Part shown: one piece after another, positions 55,562 to 63,439 of the stretch
Numbering within the stretch: position 1 is the first letter of the stretch
Layout of the letters: every line of letters begins with the position of its first letter
Source: an uncultured Alphaproteobacteria bacterium
GTDB taxonomy: Bacteria; Pseudomonadota; Alphaproteobacteria; Methylaequorales; Methylaequoraceae
NCBI GenBank assembly: GCA_902524895.1
Contig: CABZFH010000004.1
Location: 1 to 64,000 of the forward strand
Reading direction: 5' to 3'
Length of the DNA: 64,000 nt
The notes under the pieces: generated by a model
The model's input: only the letters and a program-made list of their open reading frames with translations
Told to the model about the DNA's origin: nothing
Database searches by the model: none
Program-made: the position numbers and the translations under genes

Positions 55562-57367
55562 TTATTTTCTTTCTTTTTTTCTTAAATGTGGATCTAAAAA
55601 TTTTTTTCTTAATCTGAGATTCTTTGGTGTAACTTCTAACAACTCGTCTTCTCTAATATAAGATATCATTTGTTCAAGAGACATTTTTAAAGGAGGTATT
55701 AATGTAATTGCTTTATCCGACCCTGATGCTCTTATATTGGTTAACTGTTTGCCTTTTAATAGATTGATTTCAAGATCATTTTCTCTACTGTTTTCACCAA
55801 CAACCATTCCTTTGTATATTTTTGTTTGAGGTTCTACAAACATGATACCTCTTTCTTGTAAATTAAATATAGCAAATGCAACAGCTGAGCCAGTTTCTTT
55901 TGAAATTAAAGCCCCATTTCTTTTTTCTATTATATCTCCTTTGAATTCTTCATAACCATTAAAAACTCTATTTATAACTCCAGTTCCTTTAGTTTCTGTC
56001 ATGAATTGGCTTTGATAACCTATCAATCCTCTAGAGGGTGATTTAAAAATAATTCTTGTTTTATCTTTACCCGTATTTTTCATATTAATCATTACAGATT
56101 TTCTCATATTAAGAGCATTGATAACATTGCTTGAAAATTCTTGATCTAAATCGATTATTACCTCTTCGATGGGTTCGAATTTCTTTTCTTCTTTAAATTT
56201 ATATAAAACCTTGGGTCTCGACACATTTAATTCATAACCCTCTCTTCTCATAGTTTCAATTAAAACTCCAAGTTGTAACTCACCTCTACCTCCAATTTCA
56301 AATGAATCTCTGGAATCATTTTCTTTAAAAGTTATAGCTACATTTGACTCTGATTCATTTATTAGTCTCTTTCTTAGCATATTTGAAGTAATTTTATCTC
56401 CATCTTGACCCGCAAATGGAGAGGTATTTACTGTTATAGTAATAGACATTGTAGGAGGATCAATCGGAGTAGACTTAATGGGTAAATTAATACTTGAGTT
56501 ACAGATTGTATCTGAAACTGAACATTTTGTGAGACCTGCAATACAAATTATATCTCCAGCAAATGCCTCATTAATAGGAACCCTTTTTGTGCCCTTAAAA
56601 GTAAATAATTTTGTTAAACGGCCATTTTCTACAATATTTCCATTAAGATCAATTACTTTTACTGAATTGTTCACTTTAGCTTTTCCACTGTCAATTTTTC
56701 CTACTAAACATTTTCCTAAAAATGGATCAGAATCTAATAACGTCGCAAGCATTGCGAAATCTTTATTTTTTTCGCTAACCGGTTCCGGAACATGCTTTAA
56801 GATAAGATCAAATAGACAATGAAGATTATTTTTTTCATTATTTAAATCTTTAACACACCACCCATTTTTTCCAGAGGCATATAAAATTGGAAAGTCTAAT
56901 TGTTCATCACTTGCTTCCATTGAGATGAATAAATCAAAAACTTCATCAAGTACTTCTTCTGGTCTTGCATCTTTTTTATCAATTTTATTTATTATTACAA
57001 TGGGCTTAAGACCCTGAATTAGTGCTTTCCCAAGAACAAATTTTGTTTGAGGCATTGGTCCTTCTGCTGCATCAATCAATAAAATAACACCATCTGCCAT
57101 ACATAAAACCCTTTCAACTTCACCTCCAAAATCTGCATGACCGGGAGTATCAATTATGTTGATTTTAAATTGTTTCCATTCTATTGATGTAGGCTTTGCC
57201 AATATTGTTATTCCTCTTTCTTTTTCAATATCACCCGAATCTAACAATCTATCTTCTACTTTTTCGTTTTTTCTAAATAAACCTGTTTGTCTCAACATAG
57301 AATCAATGAGGGTTGTTTTTCCATGATCTACGTGAGCAATTATGGCTACATTCCTAATATTTCTCAT
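55562..57367 (-). CDS. typA: Ribosome-associated GTPase TypA/BipA
   Basis: 601 residues. Translational GTPase of the EF-G/LepA group involved in ribosome assembly and stress or cold adaptation. G1 AHVDHGKTT (11-19), switch ERGITI, G3 DTPGHADFGGEVER and G4 INKIDK are intact; domains II, III, V and the TypA-specific C-terminal domain follow (ending VTPKNLRLRKKFLDPHLRKK). Its stop is 3 nt from the convergent CoA-transferase stop. Upstream is a 104-nt divergent gap shared with the glycosyltransferase-like gene. Confidence 0.97.
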   Translation of the reverse strand: MRNIRNVAIIAHVDHGKTTLIDSMLRQTGLFRKNEKVEDRLLDSGDIEKERGITILAKPTSIEWKQFKINIIDTPGHADFGGEVERVLCMADGVILLIDAAEGPMPQTKFVLGKALIQGLKPIVIINKIDKKDARPEEVLDEVFDLFISMEASDEQLDFPILYASGKNGWCVKDLNNEKNNLHCLFDLILKHVPEPVSEKNKDFAMLATLLDSDPFLGKCLVGKIDSGKAKVNNSVKVIDLNGNIVENGRLTKLFTFKGTKRVPINEAFAGDIICIAGLTKCSVSDTICNSSINLPIKSTPIDPPTMSITITVNTSPFAGQDGDKITSNMLRKRLINESESNVAITFKENDSRDSFEIGGRGELQLGVLIETMRREGYELNVSRPKVLYKFKEEKKFEPIEEVIIDLDQEFSSNVINALNMRKSVMINMKNTGKDKTRIIFKSPSRGLIGYQSQFMTETKGTGVINRVFNGYEEFKGDIIEKRNGALISKETGSAVAFAIFNLQERGIMFVEPQTKIYKGMVVGENSRENDLEINLLKGKQLTNIRASGSDKAITLIPPLKMSLEQMISYIREDELLEVTPKNLRLRKKFLDPHLRKKERK

Positions 57368-57434
57368 AATACAATTTTGCTATCAATTTTTTCTTTTAAA
57401 TTCTTAAAGTCTGTAATAATTAAAATATTAACTG

Positions 57435-57440
57435 TATAAT
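57435..57440 (+). promoter_or_regulatory. Possible -10 element before the glycosyltransferase-like gene
   Basis: A perfect TATAAT lies 31 nt upstream of the ATG at 57472, inside the 104-bp gap between divergent typA and this gene. No good -35 is found at 16-18 nt spacing, so the evidence is weak. Confidence 0.3.
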
Positions 57441-57471
57441 AAATTTTTACTAATTAATCTAATTAAACTTT

Positions 57472-58206
57472 ATGCAAGACAAAATGACATTCGTTTTAAC
57501 CAGTTGTGGTAGAACTTTTCTATTGAACAGAGTTTTAGAAACTTTTTTTGAATTTAATAAATATAATTTTGAAAATATGTATATTGTGGAAGATTCACTT
57601 GATTTAAATACATACAGAGAGATTAAAAAAAAATGGGGTTCAAGGATTAAGATAATTTGTAATAAGCAAAAAAAAGGACAGATTAGGTCAATCATTGATG
57701 TATATAAAAAAATAAAAACTCCCTATATTTTTCATTGTGAAGACGATTGGTTATACACTAGATCAAATTTTATCGAAGATTCTCTTAAGATTCTAAAAAC
57801 TGACCCAAAGATAATTCAAGTATGGTTAGAAAGTAGGGAGAGTGCAAGTCGTCTTGATATATTTTCGTACGGTAAATTGGAATCTAAGAAAGGAGTTAAA
57901 TTCAGAAAAGTATACTGTAAAGAAGGATGGGAATGGGGACATTTTTCCTTTAGACCAGGAGTAAAAAGACTGAGTGATTATAAATTAATTGATGGTTATG
58001 AAAAATTTAAAAACGAGCTTGATATAAGTGTTGAATATAAAAAATTAGGTTTTTATACTGTGATAATGGACAGGCCTGCAGTAGAAGATATAGGAGACGA
58101 TCATCATGTTACTGATCCCACAAGACAGTGGCCTCATAGAAGAAAGTCTAATTCCCCTAAAGGACTAAAAAGACTTTGGGGACATTTAAAAAGATTTAAG
58201 TTTTAA
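57472..58206 (+). CDS. Glycosyltransferase-like (GT-A fold) protein of unknown role
   Basis: 244 residues. The layout suggests a GT-A nucleotide-sugar transferase: MTFVLTSCGRTFLLNRVLETF at the start (GT2-like first strand), FENMYIVEDSLD, GQIRSIIDVYKKIKTPYIFHCEDDW with an acidic EDD triplet (about residue 90) in the DXD position, and GWEWGHFSFRPGVKR further on. The C-terminus is unusual: His-, Arg- and Pro-rich (DDHHVTDPTRQWPHRRK) and strongly basic. No membrane helix or signal peptide is seen. No other surface-sugar gene is nearby. Substrate and pathway are unknown. The acuI-like gene begins directly after its stop, so they may share a transcript. Confidence 0.6.
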   Translation: MQDKMTFVLTSCGRTFLLNRVLETFFEFNKYNFENMYIVEDSLDLNTYREIKKKWGSRIKIICNKQKKGQIRSIIDVYKKIKTPYIFHCEDDWLYTRSNFIEDSLKILKTDPKIIQVWLESRESASRLDIFSYGKLESKKGVKFRKVYCKEGWEWGHFSFRPGVKRLSDYKLIDGYEKFKNELDISVEYKKLGFYTVIMDRPAVEDIGDDHHVTDPTRQWPHRRKSNSPKGLKRLWGHLKRFKF

Positions 58207-59193
58207 ATGAAAAAATTTAGAGCTTTGATCTTAAACAAAAAAAATGAATCTCAATCAATTTCTTATAAATTGATTAGTGAAAACCAATTAATGGAAGGTG
58301 ATACTTTAGTTAGAATTAATTATTCAACAATAAATTACAAAGATGCTCTTGCAATAACTAATAAAAGACCAATAATCAAAAAATGGCCTATGATTCCTGG
58401 AGTTGATTTAGCAGGGGTAATCAAGCGTTCATCGAACAAAAACTTTCAAAAAGGAGATAAAGTAATTTTAAATGGATATGGAGTCGGTGAAAGTCATTAT
58501 GGTGGATTTTCTCAAATAGCAAAAGTTAATTCTAAATGGCTTACTAAATTACCTGAGTTTTTGACACCTTTTGAAGCGATGGCTATTGGATCCGCTGGCT
58601 TAACCGCAATGTTGAGCATTATGCAAATACAAAAACATTTAAAACCCTCTGACGGAAAAATTCTAGTTACTGGAGCCACTGGAGGGGTGGGTAGTATTTC
58701 AGTAATGATTTTATCGAAACTTGGGTATGATGTAATAGCTGGTTCTGGAAAAAAAGAAGACGTATTTCTTTCAAATCTAGGTGCAAAAGAAATAGTGACA
58801 CGAGACTATTTTAATCACAATGATAAATTATTGAATCATCAGGAATGGGTGGGTGTAATTGACGTTGTGGGGAGCAAAACTTTGGCAAATATTATATCGA
58901 GAACTTACTATGGTGGAATAGTAGTTGTGTGCGGTTTAGCTGAAGGGGTTGATTTACCAACAAACATGATGCCATTTATTATTAGAGCAATAACATTGAA
59001 GGGTGTTGAGTCAATTCATACCTCCCAAAGATTAAAACAAAATGCGTGGAATAGTCTTTCTAAAGTAATTGATAAAAAAAAATTAAAAAATTTAACAACC
59101 AAAATTAAATTGACCGAAGTTGAATCTTATAGCAAAAAATTACTTAATTCTAAAATTAAGGGAAGAATAGTAATAGACTTAATGAGAGATTAA
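58207..59193 (+). CDS. acuI: Acryloyl-CoA reductase AcuI/YhdH family
   Basis: 328 residues, zinc-free medium-chain dehydrogenase/reductase. NADPH-dependent reduction of acryloyl-CoA to propionyl-CoA is the known role of AcuI. Family motifs: YSTINYKDALAIT, MIPGVDLAGVI, VILNGYGVGESHYGGFSQIA, AMAIGSAGLTAMLSIM, the Rossmann segment LVTGATGGVGSISVMIL and ESIHTSQRLKQNAW near the end. In marine bacteria AcuI serves DMSP/acrylate and 3-hydroxypropionate metabolism; the product propionyl-CoA would enter the route using the epimerase at 247. It starts right after the upstream stop. A general YhdH quinone-reductase-like role remains possible. Confidence 0.88.
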   Translation: MKKFRALILNKKNESQSISYKLISENQLMEGDTLVRINYSTINYKDALAITNKRPIIKKWPMIPGVDLAGVIKRSSNKNFQKGDKVILNGYGVGESHYGGFSQIAKVNSKWLTKLPEFLTPFEAMAIGSAGLTAMLSIMQIQKHLKPSDGKILVTGATGGVGSISVMILSKLGYDVIAGSGKKEDVFLSNLGAKEIVTRDYFNHNDKLLNHQEWVGVIDVVGSKTLANIISRTYYGGIVVVCGLAEGVDLPTNMMPFIIRAITLKGVESIHTSQRLKQNAWNSLSKVIDKKKLKNLTTKIKLTEVESYSKKLLNSKIKGRIVIDLMRD

Positions 59194-59203
59194 TTGGAAT
59201 CTC
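59186..59203 (+). terminator. Weak hairpin after acuI
   Basis: GAGATT (59186-59191) and AATCTC (59198-59203) form a 6-bp stem around a 6-nt loop, overlapping the acuI stop codon region. The following sequence is A/T-rich but not a clean T run, so intrinsic termination is doubtful. Confidence 0.25.
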
Positions 59204-59528
59204 ATAAAATTGTTTAATTGGAAAGTCGATCAATATTATGCTACCTTAAGGACATTAAAAAAATTCCAATAATTTGTAATAAAATAGTTATAATTATGAA
59301 TACAAAGTTATTACTTAAAAAAGAGTTTATATTAAAATCTAAGTTATTGGTTAAATTATAAATAAGCTTTAGTGTAATAGTCATAATCAATGTAGATAAA
59401 ATAAACTTTATGATATTCATGAAAGATTAATTAATTAAAGAATTTATTTAAGAGTTTAACCATATTGAATTAAACGTAATTTAACATAATGTATATTATA
59501 CCGTCTTATGTCTAATTTAATTTTTAAC
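59194..59528. other. Longest gap of the window (335 bp)
   Basis: Between acuI and the AtoE-type transporter. It holds the weak hairpin overlapping the acuI end and one small minus-strand ORF (59241-59420) with membrane character. The rest (59421-59528) is plain AT-rich sequence in which I see no RNA fold, repeat or convincing promoter. Confidence 0.5.
59241..59420 (-). CDS. Small two-helix membrane protein, hypothetical
   Basis: 59 codons from ATG (59418-59420) to TAG (59241-59243). The product has two hydrophobic segments, about residues 3-21 (IIKFILSTLIMTITLKLI) and 38-57 (NFVFIIITILLQIIGIFLMS), joined by a polar Asn-rich loop. It lies on the same strand as the transporter upstream, about 108 nt after its end. 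No Shine-Dalgarno sequence is evident. AT-rich DNA can yield such hydrophobic frames by chance, so the gene is unproven and no function is proposed. Confidence 0.4.
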   Translation of the reverse strand: MNIIKFILSTLIMTITLKLIYNLTNNLDFNINSFLSNNFVFIIITILLQIIGIFLMSLR

Positions 59529-60884
59529 TTAAGTATAACCAAGATATAACACACTTGAACCAAATATTATTCCAGTAATAATAAAAATAACAAACGTGTA
59601 TCCCATTATTTGTCTCATGTGCAGTCCTGCAATTGCTAGCAACGGAATTGTCCAAAATGGTTGAATCATGTTAGTCCATTGATCGCCGTAGGAAACACTT
59701 AATACTATAATATTTGGATCAACATTTAATTTTTGTGCCGCTTCAATCATTACTGGTCCTTGAACTGCCCACTGCCCTCCTCCTGATGGTATGAACATAT
59801 TTACAATTCCTGCTGATAAAAATGAATAAAAACCAAGTGTTTCTTTAGTTGAAATAGAAGTAATCCAATCAGCTACGACATTTAATAATTCAGTATTACC
59901 CATCATACCCATTATGCCTGCATAAAAAGGATATTGAAGTATTATTGGACCCACAGTTTTTGATGCATTATTAACTAATTCAACGAAATGCATAGGAGAA
60001 TTTGAAAGAATAAGTCCAACACCTAAAAATGTAAAACTTACAAATGATAAAGTTAAAAAGAAACCATTAAGATAATACGATAAGAAAATATAAAATAATA
60101 TTACTGAACCAAGAAATAAGCTCAAGTATCTAGTATTTTCAATAATATATACAAAGTTTTTATTTGATTGATTTTTATTGTTTTTGTCATCTTTTTGATT
60201 TTTACTTAAAAGATTTTTTTTGATTTCTATTGTATCTTTGTCATTAGGTTTCATCAGTGGGTTAATTAGTGTGATCACAAAAAGTGTTAGTATTGCCATA
60301 AAAATATTAAATGAAGTGAAAATTGTCTCAGTTACTGGAATTACACCAATTTTCGATTCTAATATATGTCCTGGAGTTGATACAAATAATGCACTTGAAG
60401 AAGAATAGCCCATATGCCAAATTACATACCCTGAATATGCTGAAGCGACTAACAATGGATAATGAATTTTAATTTTTTTTTTTAAGCAACCAAGTGCTAC
60501 AAATTTCGAGACAATACCCCCTACGATCAAACCTAGGGACCAAGCCAATAAACTAGCACAACCTGAACAAAAAGTAACCAACGCATAAGCTTGAAAAGCA
60601 TTTCCAGGTAATTTTCCAACTTTGTTCAAAAGATTCTCAACAGGTTTTGTATGAGCTAGTGAATGCGCCCCTATCATAATAAGACATATTTGGGCTGTGA
60701 AAGTAAAAAGTTTAGGTAAGCCTTCTCCCCAAGCAAGAATAGCTTCTGAGGAAGTTGCTCCTGCTAAAGTTAAAGCTAATAAGTAGGTAAGAATTGATAA
60801 GATTATTACAAATATAAAAGCATCAGGGTATGATTTCTCAACCATTCTTACGAATGGCTTGGCAATATTATCTAATGTTTTCAT
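59529..60884 (-). CDS. atoE: AtoE-type short-chain fatty acid transporter
   Basis: 451 residues, about 11-12 membrane helices. Family signs: PFVRMVEKSYPDAFIFVIILS at the start, HSLAHTKPVENLL, FCSGCASLLAWSLGLIVGG, QYPFYAGIMGMM, the highly conserved FIPSGGGQWAVQGPVM and YGDQWTNMIQPFWTIPLLAIAG. AtoE-like carriers take up short-chain fatty acids; acetoacetate or butyrate for the E. coli protein. A hydrophilic, lysine- and asparagine-rich loop interrupts the middle (about 215-245). It is 23 nt after the beta-propeller gene in an mmsA-led operon, suggesting import of a substrate that MmsA helps degrade. Confidence 0.9.
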   Translation of the reverse strand: MKTLDNIAKPFVRMVEKSYPDAFIFVIILSILTYLLALTLAGATSSEAILAWGEGLPKLFTFTAQICLIMIGAHSLAHTKPVENLLNKVGKLPGNAFQAYALVTFCSGCASLLAWSLGLIVGGIVSKFVALGCLKKKIKIHYPLLVASAYSGYVIWHMGYSSSSALFVSTPGHILESKIGVIPVTETIFTSFNIFMAILTLFVITLINPLMKPNDKDTIEIKKNLLSKNQKDDKNNKNQSNKNFVYIIENTRYLSLFLGSVILFYIFLSYYLNGFFLTLSFVSFTFLGVGLILSNSPMHFVELVNNASKTVGPIILQYPFYAGIMGMMGNTELLNVVADWITSISTKETLGFYSFLSAGIVNMFIPSGGGQWAVQGPVMIEAAQKLNVDPNIIVLSVSYGDQWTNMIQPFWTIPLLAIAGLHMRQIMGYTFVIFIITGIIFGSSVLYLGYT

Positions 60885-60907
60885 TAACTACAATTTTTAT
60901 AAAAAAT

Positions 60908-61789
60908 TTAGTTAATTTTTAGTGCAATAACTTTTCCTTCTGTCATTATTGGTATAAGTATTAAATTTTTGTCAAGTATTACTTCATGATCAGCTGCACC
61001 TTGTGCTGTGCTTTTAAGTACTTTAACTTTTGAATTGTTTTTCATAGAATAAAGCTTTCCAGCAGACCAATCAGTAACAAAATAAGCCCCTTTTCCATCT
61101 GCTTCAACTCCATCTAAATTACCTATACTTTTGTCAGGACCTAAATTTTTAACTTTTTTTGTATTAAGATCAACAACTTTTAAGTTTCCTGATCTTTCAG
61201 GTGTTCCCCAACCTTCCATAACTGAACCCCAGCTACCAACAATCATTTGACTTTTAGTTGCATCAATATGAATCCCATTTGGAGCTAAATTAGGGCTATT
61301 TAACCATATAGGAAGTTGACTAAATTGATTTAACCTATAAATACTATCTGTGTAAGTATCTCCAACGTATACATTACCATACTTGTCTGCGGTAACGTCA
61401 TTAAAACAGACTGCTCCAGAACCTTTATATTTATTAATTACTTTTCCAGAAGCAGTATCAACTTCAACCAACTCGTCTACATCAGCAATATAAAGTTTAT
61501 CTTTAAATATTGTAAGACCTTTTGGTGCATTTAAAGATTTTACCCATTTCTGTTCTATTACTTTTCCATCAAGACTCATTTTAGATATATAACCAGAACC
61601 ATCTTTTTTGAAGGGATGATTTACAATATTTGAAACATACAAAACATCATTTATTTTATCATAAATCACTGACTCCGGAAGTTCGAAAACCTTTTCACTT
61701 TCCCAAGCTGTTTCCAGTTCTTCAGCTTCGACTAAAAAACTAAACAAAAATATGGAAATGGATGCAGTTAATATTTTAATGATTTTCAT
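60908..61789 (-). CDS. Secreted SMP-30/gluconolactonase-like beta-propeller protein
   Basis: 293 residues from ATG 61789. A signal peptide (KIIKILTASISIFLFSFLVEAEE) points to the periplasm. The body shows repeated propeller blades: PESVIYDKINDVLYVSN, LNAPKGLTIFKDKLYIADVDELVEVD, CFNDVTADKYGNVYVGDTYTD, APNGIHIDATKSQMIVGSW and DGVEADGKGAYFVTDWSAGK. These match the SMP-30/gluconolactonase/LRE group; a lactonase or ligand-binding role is possible. An in-frame ATG at 61843 is rejected because GGAG lies directly upstream of 61789 and the signal peptide starts there. It sits between mmsA and the transporter, so it may act on the same compound outside the inner membrane. Confidence 0.82.
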   Translation of the reverse strand: MKIIKILTASISIFLFSFLVEAEELETAWESEKVFELPESVIYDKINDVLYVSNIVNHPFKKDGSGYISKMSLDGKVIEQKWVKSLNAPKGLTIFKDKLYIADVDELVEVDTASGKVINKYKGSGAVCFNDVTADKYGNVYVGDTYTDSIYRLNQFSQLPIWLNSPNLAPNGIHIDATKSQMIVGSWGSVMEGWGTPERSGNLKVVDLNTKKVKNLGPDKSIGNLDGVEADGKGAYFVTDWSAGKLYSMKNNSKVKVLKSTAQGAADHEVILDKNLILIPIMTEGKVIALKIN

Positions 61790-61805
61790 TTTTTCTCCTT
61801 TTTTA

Positions 61806-63314
61806 TTAATTGTTAGTTGGCATTGAAAATTTGATTTCATCAATTTTTGATGATGGCCATTTTTGTGTTATCGTCTTTCTTTGTGTATAAAAACGTAAAC
61901 CATCCGGTCCATAGATACTTAAATCTCCAAAAAATGAATCTTTCCAACCACCAAAACTATGAAAAGATGAAGGTACTGGTAGCGGAATATTTATTCCAAC
62001 CATACCAATATTAACCTCATCAGTAAACTTTCTTGCTAATTCTCCATTATTTGTAAATATGCAACAACCATTACCAAATTGATTTTTATCAATTATTTTC
62101 AATCCTTCTTTAATACTATCCACATTAATTATCTGAAGTACCGGACCAAATATTTCATTTTTGTATGATTCCATGCCAGTGTTGATATTGTCAATTAGTG
62201 TTGGTCCAAGAAAAAAACCATTTTTTAAGTGAGAAGGTTTAACTAAAAGCTTTCTGCCATCAATAATAACATTTGCTCCATCTTTCTCTGCACTATCGAT
62301 CATTTTAATTATATTTTGTTTGTGCTCATTTGAAATCACCGGTCCAAAACTATCTGAAACACCACTTGCAACTTTAAACTTATTTATTTCACTTGATAAT
62401 GCATTAATAATTGGTTTATGAATTTCACCAACTGTTATTGCTACTGATAGTGCCATACATCTTTGTCCAGAAGAACCATATGCTGCACCTAAAAGTTGAT
62501 TAACAGTTTGTTCAATATTTGCATCGGGTAAAATTAAAGCATGGTTCTTTGCACCCCCTAATGCTTGACATCTCATTCCATTTAAACTTGCTGTAGAAAA
62601 TATATGCTTAGCAACCGGAGTTGATCCTACAAAACTTACTGCTTTAATTCTTTTATCATTTAAAAGGTTAGTAACAGTTTCTTTTCCCCCATTTAAAACG
62701 TTTAATACTCCATCTGGCAACCCCGCTTCGGAAAAAAGTTCTGCCAAAAATTGAGTAGCAATTGGATCTTTTTCTGAAGGTTTTAATATAAACACATTAC
62801 CAGCTGCTATTGCAATTGGAAACATCCATAATGGAACCATAGCAGGAAAATTAAATGGTGTTATTCCTAAAACAACTCCAAGTGGCTCAAACTGACTCCA
62901 AGTATCAATTGAAGTACTAACGTTCTTATTATGTTCACCTTTTATAGAATTGGCTATACCACAAGCATACTCTACATTCTCTATTCCGCGTCTTATTTCT
63001 CCAATGGCGTCATTTTTAGTTTTTCCCAAATCGTCACTGATAAGTTTTGATAGTTTATCGATATTTTTTTCTAAAATAATTTTATAATTAAACAGAATAT
63101 TTGTTCTTTTTGCTATGGATATATTTTTCCATAGAGAAAATGCTTTTTCAGAACTTTCAATTGTTCTGTTAACAGTCTTTTTTGAGGCAGAGGATAATAT
63201 ACCTAAAAGCTGTCCTGTTGAAGGGTTTATGATATCGATTTTTTCTCCATTATCAATAAACTCTTTGCCATCAATATAATGACCAAAAAAATTCTTAATT
63301 GAATTGTTATCCAT
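61806..63314 (-). CDS. mmsA: Methylmalonate-semialdehyde dehydrogenase (CoA-acylating)
   Basis: 502 residues from ATG 63314. Oxidises methylmalonate semialdehyde (valine and thymine breakdown) or malonate semialdehyde to propionyl-CoA or acetyl-CoA. Aldehyde dehydrogenase fold with GITPFNFPAMVPLWMFPIAI, FILKPSEKDP, the Gly motif VSFVGSTPVAKHIF, LGGAKNHALILPDAN and nucleophile Cys286 in GSSGQRCMALSVAI; IFGPVLQI and GINIPLPVPSSFHSFGGWKDS mark this subfamily. The frame is open 37 codons further upstream (to 63425), but the extra part is a chance hydrophobic stretch absent from the family. It heads the operon mmsA - beta-propeller - atoE and faces a LysR gene. Confidence 0.95.
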   Translation of the reverse strand: MDNNSIKNFFGHYIDGKEFIDNGEKIDIINPSTGQLLGILSSASKKTVNRTIESSEKAFSLWKNISIAKRTNILFNYKIILEKNIDKLSKLISDDLGKTKNDAIGEIRRGIENVEYACGIANSIKGEHNKNVSTSIDTWSQFEPLGVVLGITPFNFPAMVPLWMFPIAIAAGNVFILKPSEKDPIATQFLAELFSEAGLPDGVLNVLNGGKETVTNLLNDKRIKAVSFVGSTPVAKHIFSTASLNGMRCQALGGAKNHALILPDANIEQTVNQLLGAAYGSSGQRCMALSVAITVGEIHKPIINALSSEINKFKVASGVSDSFGPVISNEHKQNIIKMIDSAEKDGANVIIDGRKLLVKPSHLKNGFFLGPTLIDNINTGMESYKNEIFGPVLQIINVDSIKEGLKIIDKNQFGNGCCIFTNNGELARKFTDEVNIGMVGINIPLPVPSSFHSFGGWKDSFFGDLSIYGPDGLRFYTQRKTITQKWPSSKIDEIKFSMPTNN

Positions 63315-63439
63315 ACATAGACCAAATAATAATAATAATAAACACATATTAGGTTTATTAATTTTGCATTTCAATCTTTTTTTATTCGTTTTTAAATTGC
63401 AAATTTGCAGTTTAAATGTTAACAAAATAAAATATTCAT
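63315..63439. promoter_or_regulatory. mmsA / LysR divergent control region with palindrome
   Basis: The 125-bp gap between the two start codons contains TGCAAATTTGCA (63398-63409), a perfect 12-bp palindrome; with the preceding T at 63397 it also fits the LysR consensus T-N11-A. It is 31 nt upstream of the LysR start and about 84 nt from the mmsA start. A further TTTGCATT half-site-like word lies at 63363-63370. Autoregulation of the LysR gene and control of the mmsA operon is an inference. Confidence 0.5.

Noticed and set aside
63315-63425. Longer mmsA start encoding a hydrophobic stretch (CLLLLLFGLC)
   Set aside because: It looks like a signal sequence by chance, but MmsA is cytoplasmic, and the stretch covers the palindrome-bearing control region. 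The MDNNSIKNFFGHYIDG start matches the family.
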